From Desmodesmus armatus (taxonomy: Eukaryota > Chlorophyta > Chlorophyceae > Sphaeropleales > Scenedesmaceae), in contig VIIQ02000286.1 in NCBI GenBank assembly GCA_007449985.2, forward strand, positions 1 to 64,000: a stretch of 64,000 bases of DNA. Direction: 5' to 3'. Within the stretch, counting starts at the first letter, position 1, and each line of letters opens with the position of its first letter. Both the position numbers and the translations under genes were made by a program. The notes beneath the pieces were generated by a model. The model made no database searches, was not told where the DNA came from, and saw only the letters and a program-made list of their open reading frames with translations. Of this stretch, positions 22,640-34,121 are shown one piece after another.

Positions 22640-24695
22640 CTGCCAGTGCGTATGCAATGTTTGCAAGGTCCTGCCCGCTCGCGAGCTTTATCTGTGCAGG
22701 TACTGCTGCCAAGGTAGCTCCCCAGAGCCCCCATCGTGCAGCCGCAACTTGGTCCAGGCCAGCAACACATCCGACAGCTCCCGGCCCCCAGCCTGGCCCA
22801 ACCCCTGGGCCAGATTGGGGCCAGGTGACTCAGCAGGGCCTCTGCTGAGGGCGGGGACTTGTCAGCGAGGATGGCACCCCTGAAGCAATGAGAGGTGAGG
22901 CGATGATTGGATTACTAATCTGCTAGATGACTAACTTGCTGGATGACTAATCTGCTAGAGGGCGGGGACTTGTCAGCCAGGACGGCACCCCTGCAGACAA
23001 TGATGCAGCAATGAGATATGGGGGGGGGGGTGTTACAAGTGGGGGGGGGGTGTTACAAGTGGATACTTTCACTGCTGAGCGGTACACTTACGCGTGGATT
23101 ACTAGTCTACTAGTGATAAACCCTGCATACTAATTTGCATAGCAATTGCATATCAACTGCATACCAATTGCATAGCAATTGCATACTGATTGCATACTAA
23201 AACTACTCACCTGCGGAAGGCTGCTGCTGCTTGGCCTGCAGTCATGCTACTGCTGGCACCCTGCACGAGCTGCTGCAGCTGCTGCAGGTCTGCAGCTTGG
23301 CGGATCTGCGGCGAGGTTGACAGACAGGGACCCAACACACATGAATTGTCAAGAGATGGTTGTTGCGTCAGATGACAAACATCCGAACCCAGTTGTACAG
23401 CTGCTGTCAGCACTGCCGGTAAGAAGAAGCTTGGCAATCGCACGGGGTCTTGCAAGTAACAAAGAATGCGCATGTTGTGCGCCACACGCACGTATATATG
23501 TATGCGACAGCTGCACATCATGTCTCCAACCGATGTGGATGCACCAGACAGGGTGCAAGCTGCTGTGCAGGCATGCTGATGCAACAATCGAGGCACCTGC
23601 ACAATAATTTATTAATTGATTGTTGATTATTGATAATTAATCCACTATCTCCCGCCCACCTGTGCTGTAGTCTCGTCAGCACAAGGCTCGCCATGATGGT
23701 GGCTGTGGCCTGCAGGAGGGTGCACAACAACACACATGTAATTAACAGGGGGCGCAGATTATGCACTACGGCCCAGGGTTTAGGGGCCACGAGCAGCTAG
23801 ACCCTGGGTGGGGTGTGCAAACTGTTTCAGGCAAGGACCATCTGTTTCACTGGACGCCTTGACCGCCTAGCAGGTATTGGGTTAACACGCGTGCCCCGGA
23901 GGGGGGCGGGGACCTAGCATTCACACCACTTGAAGCTTGAAAATGCAGCTGTGGCCTGCAGGAGGGTGCACCAACCACGTGCATATCACTAGATAAATCA
24001 GTGACACCAAACAGGTGCCACCTGTCTCAACGCCTAGCATTCACACCCTTTGATGCAGGAACTTGCAGTAGCTTTCCGCGCATGCCGCTGCAGCGCATGC
24101 CGCTGCAGCTGGTCGCTGTCGACTGTCCACAGCGACACCCTTGACGGCCGGACCTAGTGCGTCGCCAGCTGACAACATGAGAGGGAACGTCTGAATACTC
24201 TGCGGTTGTCACCAAGTACTAGTGCCCCCCCCCCCCCCCCCCACCCCCCACACCCCCCGCCCGCCAGGCAAGAACAACCATAGCTGTTACAACCTGACAC
24301 AAGCCAACGCGATTCAAGCCATGCGGTTCACTCATGGCACTCACCACACCCTGCATGTGCTGCTGGTGTAGTAAAGGAAGCAAAGCTCCTGCCAGATCCA
24401 GATGCAGCACTGCTGCTGCTGGGGTAATTGCATGCATAAAAGGCCCATGGACCCCTGCTGGACGCCAGCAGCGATGCTGCTGCATAAGAGCTGGCTGCTG
24501 CATGGAACGACGCTGCTGCATGTGCCAAGCTGTTGCTGGGACTGCAGCAATGGGCAGTGCTGCTGGTGGTGATGGTGCTGTACTGTTGCTGTTGAAGGAG
24601 CACGCCCGTGGCAAGAGTAGCTGCAGGATAAGTTTGTGACAACTGAAAAGTACGTTTGTGCTCAGGCGAGCGAGTACACCGCTGCTGGGCCCCAT
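22640..24695 (-). CDS. OPR-like (octotricopeptide-type) organellar RNA-binding protein, probably incomplete
   Basis: Candidate exons: 24695-24345 (ATG at 24695), 23709-23660, 23305-23211 and 22879-22640. Diagnostic stretches are LLHQQHMQGV joined to ATATIMASLVLTRLQH, then AADLQQLQQLVQGASSS with MTAGQAAAAFRR, LSDVLLAWTKLRLHDGG, and QIKLASGQDLANIAYALAG. These match the look of OPR/RAP-family helical repeats, which bind chloroplast or mitochondrial transcripts. The N-terminus is Ala/Gln/Ser-rich and could be an organelle transit peptide. Exon 4 changes frame twice, at a C4 run and a G4 run; one extra base in each would restore it. The phase between exons 2 and 3 does not close, so a junction or an exon is missing. 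Acceptor-edge copies lie upstream of exons 2 (about 23975-23940) and 4 (about 23000-22960). No C-terminal RAP domain was found. It may be a pseudogene. Confidence 0.5.
23017..23062. repeat. Duplicated G-run segment
   Basis: GGGGGGGGGTGTTACAAGT occurs twice in succession in the last intron of the OPR-like gene. Confidence 0.7.
23126..23202. repeat. AT-rich GCATA-CAATT array
   Basis: Six or seven imperfect units of the type GCATACCAATT, GCATAGCAATT or GCATACTGATT, about 11-13 bp each, lie just beside the donor of OPR-like exon 3. The composition is unlike the GC-rich surroundings. Confidence 0.7.
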
Positions 24696-25742
24696 CTTGA
24701 CCAATGTTTCGATCGACGATCAACTTTCACTCAGGGCAGAAGCAACCTTGAAAGTTTAAAGAATCCTCACGCAATTGGTCAATTCAAGTTCATCAAGGCG
24801 ACATCAGCGGGCTTGGACCCTCTCTTGCATCGGTGTTTGTCATGACATGCTGCACAAATTCTACTATCTGTGAGGTGTCTGGGAGACCAATTGGTTGAGC
24901 CTAATGTACAAATGAAGTACCAAGCACTACACCAGGCTCACCCCCCCCCCCCCCACCCCCCCGAGAAGAGTGCGGCAGTAACCCACAACCCATGTCGCAG
25001 CCAACACCGTCTACAAGTCCCTTGCAAAGTGCGCAAGTGCATGATGGCAACCTCTTACATATGCACAACAACCGTCCCCACCACAAGTACGCTACTTCAG
25101 GCAGGCGTGCTGTGCACCCGAGTGCAACACACAGTGGACAACATCCGTGATGAGACCAGCCCTGCTGACAACAACCCTGCAATACGGCCATCTGGCAGAA
25201 TGTGGTACCCATGCGGCACTCGCAATATGCCATATGTACCTGAACGAAAGCCACAGTGCTGGTCAATTCCATGTAAGAAAAGCATATGAATGAACTGAAC
25301 ATCCACCTGACAAGAGTGAGGGACACAAGTACAGAAAGACAGGCAGGCTCAAGAAGCCACCTCCTGGCGATAACACGCCACATTTACGCTGTGGCAAGTG
25401 ACAGCATCTAAGGGAGTCAGTGGCTACATTTATCAGCACATACATACCCAGAGTCAGTCGATCCATGGCAGTTGGTCAAGCACTGACTGACACTCAGTGA
25501 CCATTACCCGGTCACTCTCGATGCACATGATATGCTGGGTCGCCTCACCACTCCCCCACGCGTGTCCCTAAGTCACAAAGACAAAAGTACTAGTGAAGGG
25601 TCGATAATCGTGACTCGCAAGATAGAAGCTCGCTACGCCACCAACTTGGACTGACCAAGAAATCGGAGCTCACTGTCGTCATCATATCAGGCTGTAAGGC
25701 CTGCGCTAGATGCACAGCCTCGCAACAGAGGTTGCGTGTGCA
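24696..25742. other. Spacer between the OPR-like gene and photolyase 3' end, no gene recognised
   Basis: It should contain the photolyase 3' untranslated region and the promoter of the OPR-like gene. A C homopolymer lies at about 24941-24962. No coding signal was found. Confidence 0.5.
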
Positions 25743-28700
25743 TCAGCCTCCCCTCTTTCCCTGCTTCTTGTTGGTCTGTGCCTGTGCCTTGACAGCCTTT
25801 GCTGCCCCAGCTGCTGCTGCCTTGGCAAACACCGGGTTCTTAGCAACACCCGCCGCAGCGCTGGTGCCAGCACCAGCCCCAGCCGCAGCTGCTGCTCCCC
25901 CTGCACCTGCTGCTGCTGCCGCCGCACCGCGCTTGACTGCTGCAACCTCCTTGTTCACCCAAGCCACATACCTGCAGCACGCCATGCAGGAATCCTGTCA
26001 GTATTACGTAACAGTACAATCCAAAGGTGCACCAGTCCAGATGGCTGCCTGTTAGCTGGCTAGGCAGTACGTTTGGGTTTGGGGCTGCTGTTGGAAACGC
26101 TGCCCAACTTGTATGACATCAACCTACAGTGATGACTAACTGTGAGTCAAGCTAGGTGTGTTGCACCCCACTGCATGCAGTCATACCACAATAGACATGC
26201 ACCCTGCAAACCTTGCAACCCAGACCCCCCCCCCCCCCCCCGGGGCCACTGCACGCACATATATGTTTGGCCACGCCACATGTTCCTTGCATTCATGACA
26301 AGCATGTACCCTTCATGTCAACCCCCCCCCCCACACACACACACACACATATATGTAACTTGCATGTGACTTGCATTATTGACAGTATGCTAGCCACACA
26401 ATTATCCTCTGTGCTCAACACACCAACCGACCGCAAAACCCACACACTCACTTGGCAATGTCAAACTTGCGCTTGCAGCCTGCATAGTTCATGTAGCGGA
26501 TCTTGCCAAAGATGGGCCGCTCACCCCAACCCTGCAGCAAACACACGCCCAGCACAGCGACCCCTGTGAGCAGTTCCGCCTGGACACATTCTGTGCATGC
26601 ACTGTGTGTCACTTGTTGTGACCGCACCATCAGGCGATATGTCCGATGTGGCCCACCTAAGGTGTTTTGTCATCTGAAACGACTCACATTAGACATGTCA
26701 CACACCGTACTGATAGCACTATGCTATTCACCCATGCAGGTTTGTGTCCATGCGTGCCAGCACTGTGACAGAGAAGCCTGTGAGCTATTTGACTGTTGAC
26801 CAAGCTTCACCTGGTCGTGAATGCCGCCCACGCTCCAGAGGCAGCCCGTGTAGCCGCTGGGGTCACGGCCGTCCAAAAAGAACTTGTCGTTCATGGCGAT
26901 CGAGATCTGTAGCGCCTCCTCGGGACTGCAACCAGCAGAAGAAGCGAGGGAGGGGGGGGGGTGAGCAAAAAACATGGTGGACAGGTCGTGTGACGTACAT
27001 AGAGGTCTACTGGCAGATGGGGGAAGGGGGGGGGGCACGGCCGTCAAGGAAGACTTTGCCGTTCATGGCGATTGAGATCTGTAGCGCATTGTCGGGACTG
27101 CGAGTGCAGGGGAACGGGGGGGGGGGGGGAGCCAGTGTTAGGGTCAAGTGGTGTTGCGTGCAAACTCATGATCCATGTATCATCCTGGGGAGTGCGATGC
27201 AATCCATGGAAAAAAAGGGACAGGTATCCCTGCAGAGAGCGAGGGAGGGGGGGGTGTCACAGCCATCCAGCAAGGCTTGCATTTGACTACGTGATCTGTA
27301 CACCCCACCCTGCCGGTCCACTGCAGGATAATTTTGGCCCAGTACACGCAGCCAAAGCCCCTGCCCCCCAAAAGCTGGCTTTCTTAGTCCTGAGTTAACT
27401 CAGGATAACGTTATCAGTCAAAGGTTGGTTACTTTGATACCTGTGACTTGTGTAAAAGCTAGTACGGGTAATTAGCTAGTCACCTGCTGGTCCACTCGAG
27501 GATCTTCTTGGCCCAGTACATGCGCATGAAGCCGTGCATCTTGCCGCGGTGCACCATCTCCATCTGCGCAGCATTCCACAGCTCGTCATGGGTCGCACCC
27601 CGCTCCAGCTGATCCCTGACGCAGGAAAATGAAGGCAGCACAGACAACATGTCAGCGCATACGGCACGAGGGTGTTTGCGCTTACTTTGGTCCCTATACA
27701 GAGAGTCTGGGATGTGCTCATCGTGCGTCGCACCCCGCTCCAGCTGATCCCTGAAAGTATTTTGGAAGGCAGCACAGAACACAGGGCAGCACATATGGGG
27801 TTCTTGCAGTTCATTGCTGCAGGGATGTCTGAAAATGCAATGCTCTGCTTTGTTTTTATTCACTGTCCTAAACAGTACCGCAGGCAGACGGAGGCCTCCC
27901 TTGCCAAGTGATTGCCAGTGGGTTAGTCATGTGGTACTCTGTAAGGCAATGTGGCACGTCCCCTTCACGATCACCCACAAGCCCCACCGGCCGCACCTGG
28001 TGTACAGATATTCCCGCTTGTCGCCCGCATGCACAGCCAGGGTGTCCTGTGCCCAGTCGTGGCAAGCCGTCAGACTGTCGTACTGGGGCCACCCGCCACA
28101 CCCAGCCCCCCCCCCCCCCCCTCTCCAGACCAGAGCTTGCAATCATGCACACTTGCCTGTACAGTAGAGTACAGTACTGTGCTAAACAACTGCCCCCCCC
28201 CCCCTGCACCGTCAGCCTCACAGGCCGTACCTGGTGTTTCATGTGTTGGGCCATTCATTTTGTAGACCATGAAATGTTGTGTGTGTGCAGGCCCTAACAA
28301 CTGCGCCCACCCCCCCCCTGCACCGTCAGCCTGACAGTCTCACAGCCTGACAGGCCGCACCTGGTATACAGATACTCCCGCTTGTCCCCCGCATGTGCAG
28401 CCAGCGTGTCCCGTGCCCCGCCCCAGCTGATCCCTGACACAGCCCAATCAAGGCAGCACACATGCTGCAAGGACCCCTTCACAATCACCCACAGGGGCGC
28501 ACCTGGTGTACAGATACTCCCGCTTGTCCCCCGCATGTACAGCCAGGGTGTCGCGTGCCCAGTCGTAGCAGGCCGCCAGGCTGTCGTACTGGGGGCAGTA
28601 GTGGCAGAAGTTGTCGGCCAGCTCACGCCTGATGACCTGTGGGGTCAGGTAACACACAGGAGGCAGCAACAAAAACAGTTGCACCAGTCAGCAGCTGACA

Positions 28701-31700
28701 CCACTGAAAAGGCAGCGGCACAAAGAATGCCCCCGAAATGTGCAGGAGCCCTGCAGAATTCACTGCCTCCTCCAGAAACCCCTTCAAGGCCTTCACTCCC
28801 TACCCACCACTCCCCTCACGCTGCACACACTGTTTGTCACATTGCCCCCCCCCCCTCCCCCCTCGCAAAACCCTTGCCAGGCACACTGCCTATAGAAGTA
28901 ACAATGCAACACCCCCCCCCCCCCCTGACTCACCAGCTCCTCCAGGAATCCCTCCACGCTCCACGTTGAACTTGGGCCGCAGCTTGGCCGCCTCCAGTGC
29001 TGCACACACTGTGTGTAGAATGACAACTCCTACCCCCCACCCACCCAATCACCCCAGCCACACAGTGGGTGGGTGGGTGGGTGGGTGGGGGGGGGGGGGC
29101 ACACAGTGTGTGCAGGCTGACAGCCTCCCTTTCTTTCACCCCAGCACACATTCCAGGCCAACACAGCCTCCCCCCCTCCAAAAGACTCACCAGCTCTTCC
29201 AGGAACCCCTCCACACTCTCCTTGAACTTGGGTCGCAGCTTGGCCGCCTCCAGTGCTGCTCGCTGAGGGGCCAGCTGGCCAAAGTGGAGCCAAGGGGACA
29301 GGTTGGACAGGGCCTGCACACACACGACAAAAGAGGGAGTAAAGAAAAATACATGGTGGGTAATTTGCAGGTGTGGAGCCAGGGGGACAGGTTGGACAGG
29401 GCCTGCACACACACGGCATTTTATGGTTTACATGAAGGTTACACCCAACATATGCAGGCAAACATGGTGCGGAGTGTAAGGTGCCCTAGTAAGCCAGAAC
29501 TTGTCAGCAGCACACCAGTGCATAGGCACAAAAGGGTCAGAGGGCATCCGAGCGGCAGGAGCAGGCAACAGGCCGACCACGATTCCCTCCGCACCTGGGG
29601 CATGGGTCGCTGCGCTTGGTGCCATACAGCTTCAACCGTGTAAGGCTTGGGAAGCTGTCCTCATGACCCATCAACGCAGCTAGGTCCCTATCATAGACCC
29701 AACAGCCTACCCGCCCCCCTACCCGCTGTATTCTAGGAACCATACCCCACGCTACACTAGGCACCCTTCACTACCATGAATGCCCTGTCCTCCCAACCAC
29801 ATCCTTCCAACAGGCATGTGTGCCTCCACACCTGGGGTATGGTTGGGTCGTTGCGCTTGGTGCCGTACAGCTTGAGGCGCGTGGGGCTCAGGAAGCTGTC
29901 CTCCTGGCCCATCAACGCAGCCAGGCCTGCAGCCTCACCTGCCACTGCCCAGGCCACCTCGGGAACAGCTGCACCCCGCTGCCGCACCTCTGTCAGCAAC
30001 GCCTGCAATCAGTGCAGCAGGGCAGTGTAGTAGGCATGTGAGTCAGTAAGTCGCATTTGAAACACACCCGCAAGCAGTGGACGAAGCAGTGGACGAAGCA
30101 AAGGCTACAGCCCCCTGTTTGTCATTGATGCACCTGGTGGCGGGTAGTGCAGGTTGACTCAACACTCCGCGAGCCGCGGCACCTCAAGAAAGTCATCTCC
30201 AGCTTGTCCTGGATGTTCAACATTCGCAGGACGTATGGTGCTACATAGCAGCTCCCTTGCCCCCAGTAACACTAATACACCGCCGTGAATAGGGCAGGTC
30301 GGTACTCCCTGATTCCTTCTCCCAACCCTCACCGCAATGAAACAGGCCCAAGCCACCATGGCCGTGAGTGACTCGCCGCCCAGTCGACGGCCGGCGGATG
30401 TGGCAGGTCAGCCCCCCACTCCGCGGGTCGTGGCAGCTCAGGAAACTCAACCAAAAATCTCAGGCAGTTTGTCCTGGATCTTTTGGCGGTATATGTGCGT
30501 GCCCCAAACTCCCGCTTGTCACCACAAAAGGCTACTGAACTGCCGAGAATGGGGCAGTTTGGTTCTCCACAACCCCCCTCCCTGCCCCCCCCCCCCCACA
30601 CACACACACGCAACGAGATGTACCCATAACGCTCACCTCCCAGTCGACTGCCGGCGGCTGTGGCAGGACAGCTCCCCACTCCGCAGGCCGCGGCAGCTCA
30701 GGAAATTGGACCAAAAACTCTGGCAGCTTGTCCTGGATCTTGCTGCGGATGGTACAGGCCCCATACTCCCGCTTGTCATTGATAGAGGCTACTGAACCAC
30801 CGCAAATGGGGCAGGTCAGTACTCTGCAACCCCCTCCCTCCCCCCCCCCCACCACCACCACACCCATGCCACCCACCTCCCAGTCGACTGCTGGCGGCTG
30901 TGGCAGGTCAGCTCCCCACTCCGCAGGTCGCGGCAGCTCAGGAAACTCAACCAGAAACTCTGGCAGCTTGTCTTGTATCTTGCGCCTGATGGTGCGGGCC
31001 CCATACTCCCGCTTGTCACTGGCCACCCACACGGGGACGATGTTGTGGGCGTCCACTTCGCACACGGGGATAGACACGGCAGCACAAACCTGCACAGCGC
31101 ACACCCCACACCAGTGAAAAAGTGAGCAAGTATAGCGCATCACACAGCAAGGAGGCCGGATGAAGTGTCCGCCTCACACACGGGGATGGACACGGCTGCA
31201 CAGACCTGCACACCATACAAATGCCACACCAATGATAAGGCGAAGAAGCAGAGTGAGGCAAAAAGCAAGGAAGATGTCGTGGGTTCCCCTCTCTCGACAA
31301 GCACCCCCCCTCGCGCTGCCCTGCCCCAAACAGGCTTTCACAGCTACAGGCATTTCAGAGTATGCCATCTCTCTGAAGGAGCTGCGAGGAGCAACCCAAC
31401 CATTTTGTGTATTCTTCTTCACCAATTTGTGTTTTTGCTAATCACAAAAATCTGTTACAAATTCAGTGAATTTTTGTAATCCATCTGGTGTTGATTTGAG
31501 TTGCTATTTGCACCCACTCCCCAATGGACTTTGAACCTTGAGGCCCACGATTTGAGATAGTATCCCATCTCCCTGAGGGAGGTGAGAGGGCAAATAATCA
31601 CCCACCTCGTCCTTCCACTTGCGGCCAAGCCTCAGTGGGGAGTAGTCATTCACAAGCAGCCCTGCCCCCGTGTCTGACACCAGCTGTGGGATGGTCTGGG

Positions 31701-33501
31701 CTGGATCACCCTGCAGCAGCAGATGGTGAATGTTGCAGGTGTTCACCATGCTTCTGGACCAGACAGAAACCGTGTCTGCTTGGCTGCCACATGGCTGGGA
31801 CTGCTGCCATCACCTCTACTGTTGCTGTACCTGAACCGTACTGTTGTACACCAATCTGACCTAATCACTGCACCATGCTGCACTGTACTGTCACCGTGTA
31901 CCTCACTGTACTGCACTGCACTGTACGGTGCTGCTGGCCCAGTAAGCTGCTGCTTCCTCACATGCCTCATGGCTGGGACTGTCACCAGTACATGTACTGC
32001 TTTTGGCACCTGCCCCTGTTCCATTGTACACTTGTCTGACCTTACGCTTGCACCATGCTGTACTGTACTGCCATGTCCCTCACTGCAATGTGCCGTACTG
32101 TGCTGTAACTGCACTGCACTGTCTGGTGCTGCTGGCCGAGCCAACTGCTGCCTCATAAGGCCATGTACTGCCGCGCACTGTCGATTCATTTCTCAAGTGT
32201 ACTGCACTGCATCACACAGCACTGCACTGCACTGTACGGTGCTGCTGGCCGAGCGCCCCCCCCCCCCCACACACACACACCTGCAGCAGGAAGAAGTGTA
32301 TGCCTGCTGCCTCCAGCTTTGGCTGCAGCTCCCTGAGGCCCTTCAGCATGAACACAAACTGACGCGCACCACAGCCAAGGAACTCAGTCACCTGAGGGGG
32401 GCAGGGTGTCAGGCAGGCAGACAGCAGCAGGCAATGATAGTGCTGTTTAATTTGGCGCGTTGGTTGCGCCACGGCGTTGTTGCCGCCCGCACCCCACCAA
32501 TACACACATATGCATGCTGAACACCACCTCTCCCAACAATTGCTGAACCCTGGGCCCCTCTGATCAGGCACCCGTGCACGGCAGGGCTTGAGACTCTGAC
32601 AAAAATGATGAAGGTGCCCACGCCATGCCGCGGCACAGCACGGCATGTGCCGTGGCAGCAGCACACGCCCACACACCTAATGTCATGGTTGTACTCCCAA
32701 CCATCCCCCCTTGGGCCCCTGGCTCCCTTGCTAGTTGCACGGCTTTGCCCTGCCAAACACTGCAACTGTACCTCAAGCGACCCCACCCACCAGGTTGAAG
32801 GCCACTGCGCAGGGCACGCCCTTCTCTGCTGCTTTCTCCAGTGCGAACAGCAGCGCCCAGTTGTCCTGCATGCGCTGATCACGCGACATCCTGGCCAGAG
32901 CAGGAGCAGGAGCAGCAGGCACATGCATGTTGAGGGGCCAGGGTGTGTGACAGACACATGGGGGCAGGGGTGTGTTGACAGGCGCTTGTGCTTGGAAGAC
33001 AGCTGCTGCAGGCACTTGATTGAATGTGACGTTTGTCCACACATGACCAGGATGTTGCTTGCAAACGCTGCTATGGTGCTGCAAAGGGTTTGTGACACTC
33101 TGATGCGGCACTGGAAATGACAGCCGCAGCTGCTGCAGCACTGGTTGCTCGCCCATGATTCTTGCAGTGCTGCCGCTGTGCGCACAGTGTGCTTCAGCTG
33201 CTCAAGTAGGTAACGACATCTACTGCGATGCGGAGCAACTGCTGATGATGTTGCTACAGAGCTACCGCAATTGACAGGTGCTGTTGCAGCCTGTCGTAGC
33301 AGCAGCACCAGCCACAGCGCACCAGTAGATTACTGGCCCGTCTCCCTGTTGTCCCTCCTTCAGGTAGCGCATACGCTTGGGATTCACTAGTGCTGCACTG
33401 CTGGATTCACCGGCTGCTGCTGCAGCAGAAGGAGCTGCTGCCTTTTTGGTACTGGGGCCTGCGGGTGCTGCATCTGCCTTGCGCTTGGGTGCTGAACTCA
33501 T
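25743..33501 (-). CDS. PHR2: Class II CPD photolyase (deoxyribodipyrimidine photo-lyase)
   Basis: This is a light-dependent FAD flavoprotein that splits cyclobutane pyrimidine dimers. Twelve exons: 33501-33323, 32890-32791, 32391-32281, 31710-31606, 31089-30877, 30002-29832, 29313-29191, 28636-28503, 27615-27484, 26925-26811, 26531-26452 and 25971-25743. All are GT-AG, the phases close, and the total is 1692 nt (563 residues), near the usual class II length. Signature stretches are [113 protein letters not shown] and [12 protein letters not shown]. The N-terminus ([17 protein letters not shown]) could be a nuclear signal. The C-terminal tail is Ala/Gly-rich and basic. Most introns hold partial copies of the adjacent exon edges. 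The gene is divergent from the LRRC49-like gene. Confidence 0.97.
27310..28410 (-). repeat. Echo copies of PHR2 exon 8, 9 and 10 edges
   Basis: Minus-strand partial copies: the exon 8 donor edge at about 28410-28363 and 28110-27990 (DKREYLYTR, the longer one starting [12 protein letters not shown]); the exon 9 acceptor edge at about 27760-27725 ([11 protein letters not shown]); and the exon 9 donor edge at about 27360-27310 ([10 protein letters not shown]). A copy of the exon 10 acceptor edge lies just outside, at about 27110-27040 ([17 protein letters not shown]). Each is co-oriented with its parent and on the expected side of it. Confidence 0.75.
28770..29010 (-). repeat. Echo copies of PHR2 exon 7 donor edge
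   Basis: A copy of the exon 7 tail at about 29010-28930 keeps [14 protein letters not shown] sequence and a GTGAGTC donor. A shorter remnant lies at about 28800-28770. An acceptor-edge copy of exon 7 lies upstream at about 29400-29370, and a donor-side copy of exon 6 (LYGTKRSDP) at about 29690-29588. Confidence 0.7.
30165..30790 (-). repeat. Three tandem copies of PHR2 exon 5 tail
   Basis: Downstream of true exon 5 are copies at about 30790-30640 (frame open from [17 protein letters not shown] to the PPAVDWE end, with donor), 30525-30370 (frame broken, same end) and a fragment at 30230-30165 ([10 protein letters not shown]). A copy of the exon 5 acceptor edge lies upstream at about 31210-31160. 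Confidence 0.8.
31790..32258. repeat. TGTACTG-rich tandem array in PHR2 intron 3
   Basis: About 2.5 diverged units of roughly 180 bp share GGCTGGGACTG at the start, a GTACAC..TCTGACCT segment, CACCATGCTG.ACTGTACTG, and CACTGTACGGTGCTGCTGGCC at the end. Confidence 0.65.
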
Positions 33502-34121
33502 GGCTGTTCGCCTGCGCCTGCGGGGCAAGACTGGTTCTTCTGTGCTGAAGCTTGTGGAATGTTCTGTTGGGAACGTGTCTGATGCGTGTCCTGTTGAGCT
33601 GCAGACGAGCCTGGAAAACTGCCTTGGGGGTCCCCTTGCTGCTTGAGGTGGTGGGGGGTTCAAGTGAAAGTTGTGGGGGGTCAGCAAGAGCAGCGGCCTC
33701 TTCTGCAGATTTCTCAGTCGTGATGAGGCAAATGTGGCACGGAAGAAAGCCAGTTTTCCTTGATGAGCTGGGGAGTCCGAGTTGGGATCCACAGCCACAA
33801 AACAGTAAAAACAGTCTGGCTCAGCTGTGGCCCAGCAGTCGTCGCCTACAACGCACACGTAACAGACCGACAACTGGTTTAATTCTTCCGGGTCCTTGCT
33901 CAGCAATGCTGGGGCTCCTCAACTCTGCGACGGTTTGTCTTCGCGCGGGCTCCCACCAGGCAGGCATTCAAACCCACCTGGTGCTGTGCTGCAGTGACGT
34001 CCAAGATGCTTACGTTGATTGACGCTTCAGTAATCTACAGAGCCAGTTCTGGCATCGACACAGTGGATGTCAGGCTGCAGCAGCATATGCTCATTGCCAG
34101 CCAGTCAGCAAAAATAGCAGC
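33502..34121. promoter_or_regulatory. Probable bidirectional promoter region of PHR2 and the LRRC49-like gene
   Basis: The two start codons point away from each other across 620 bp. No other gene fits here, so both promoters and 5' leaders must lie in or near it. I see no convincing TATA box or named motif. Confidence 0.55.
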
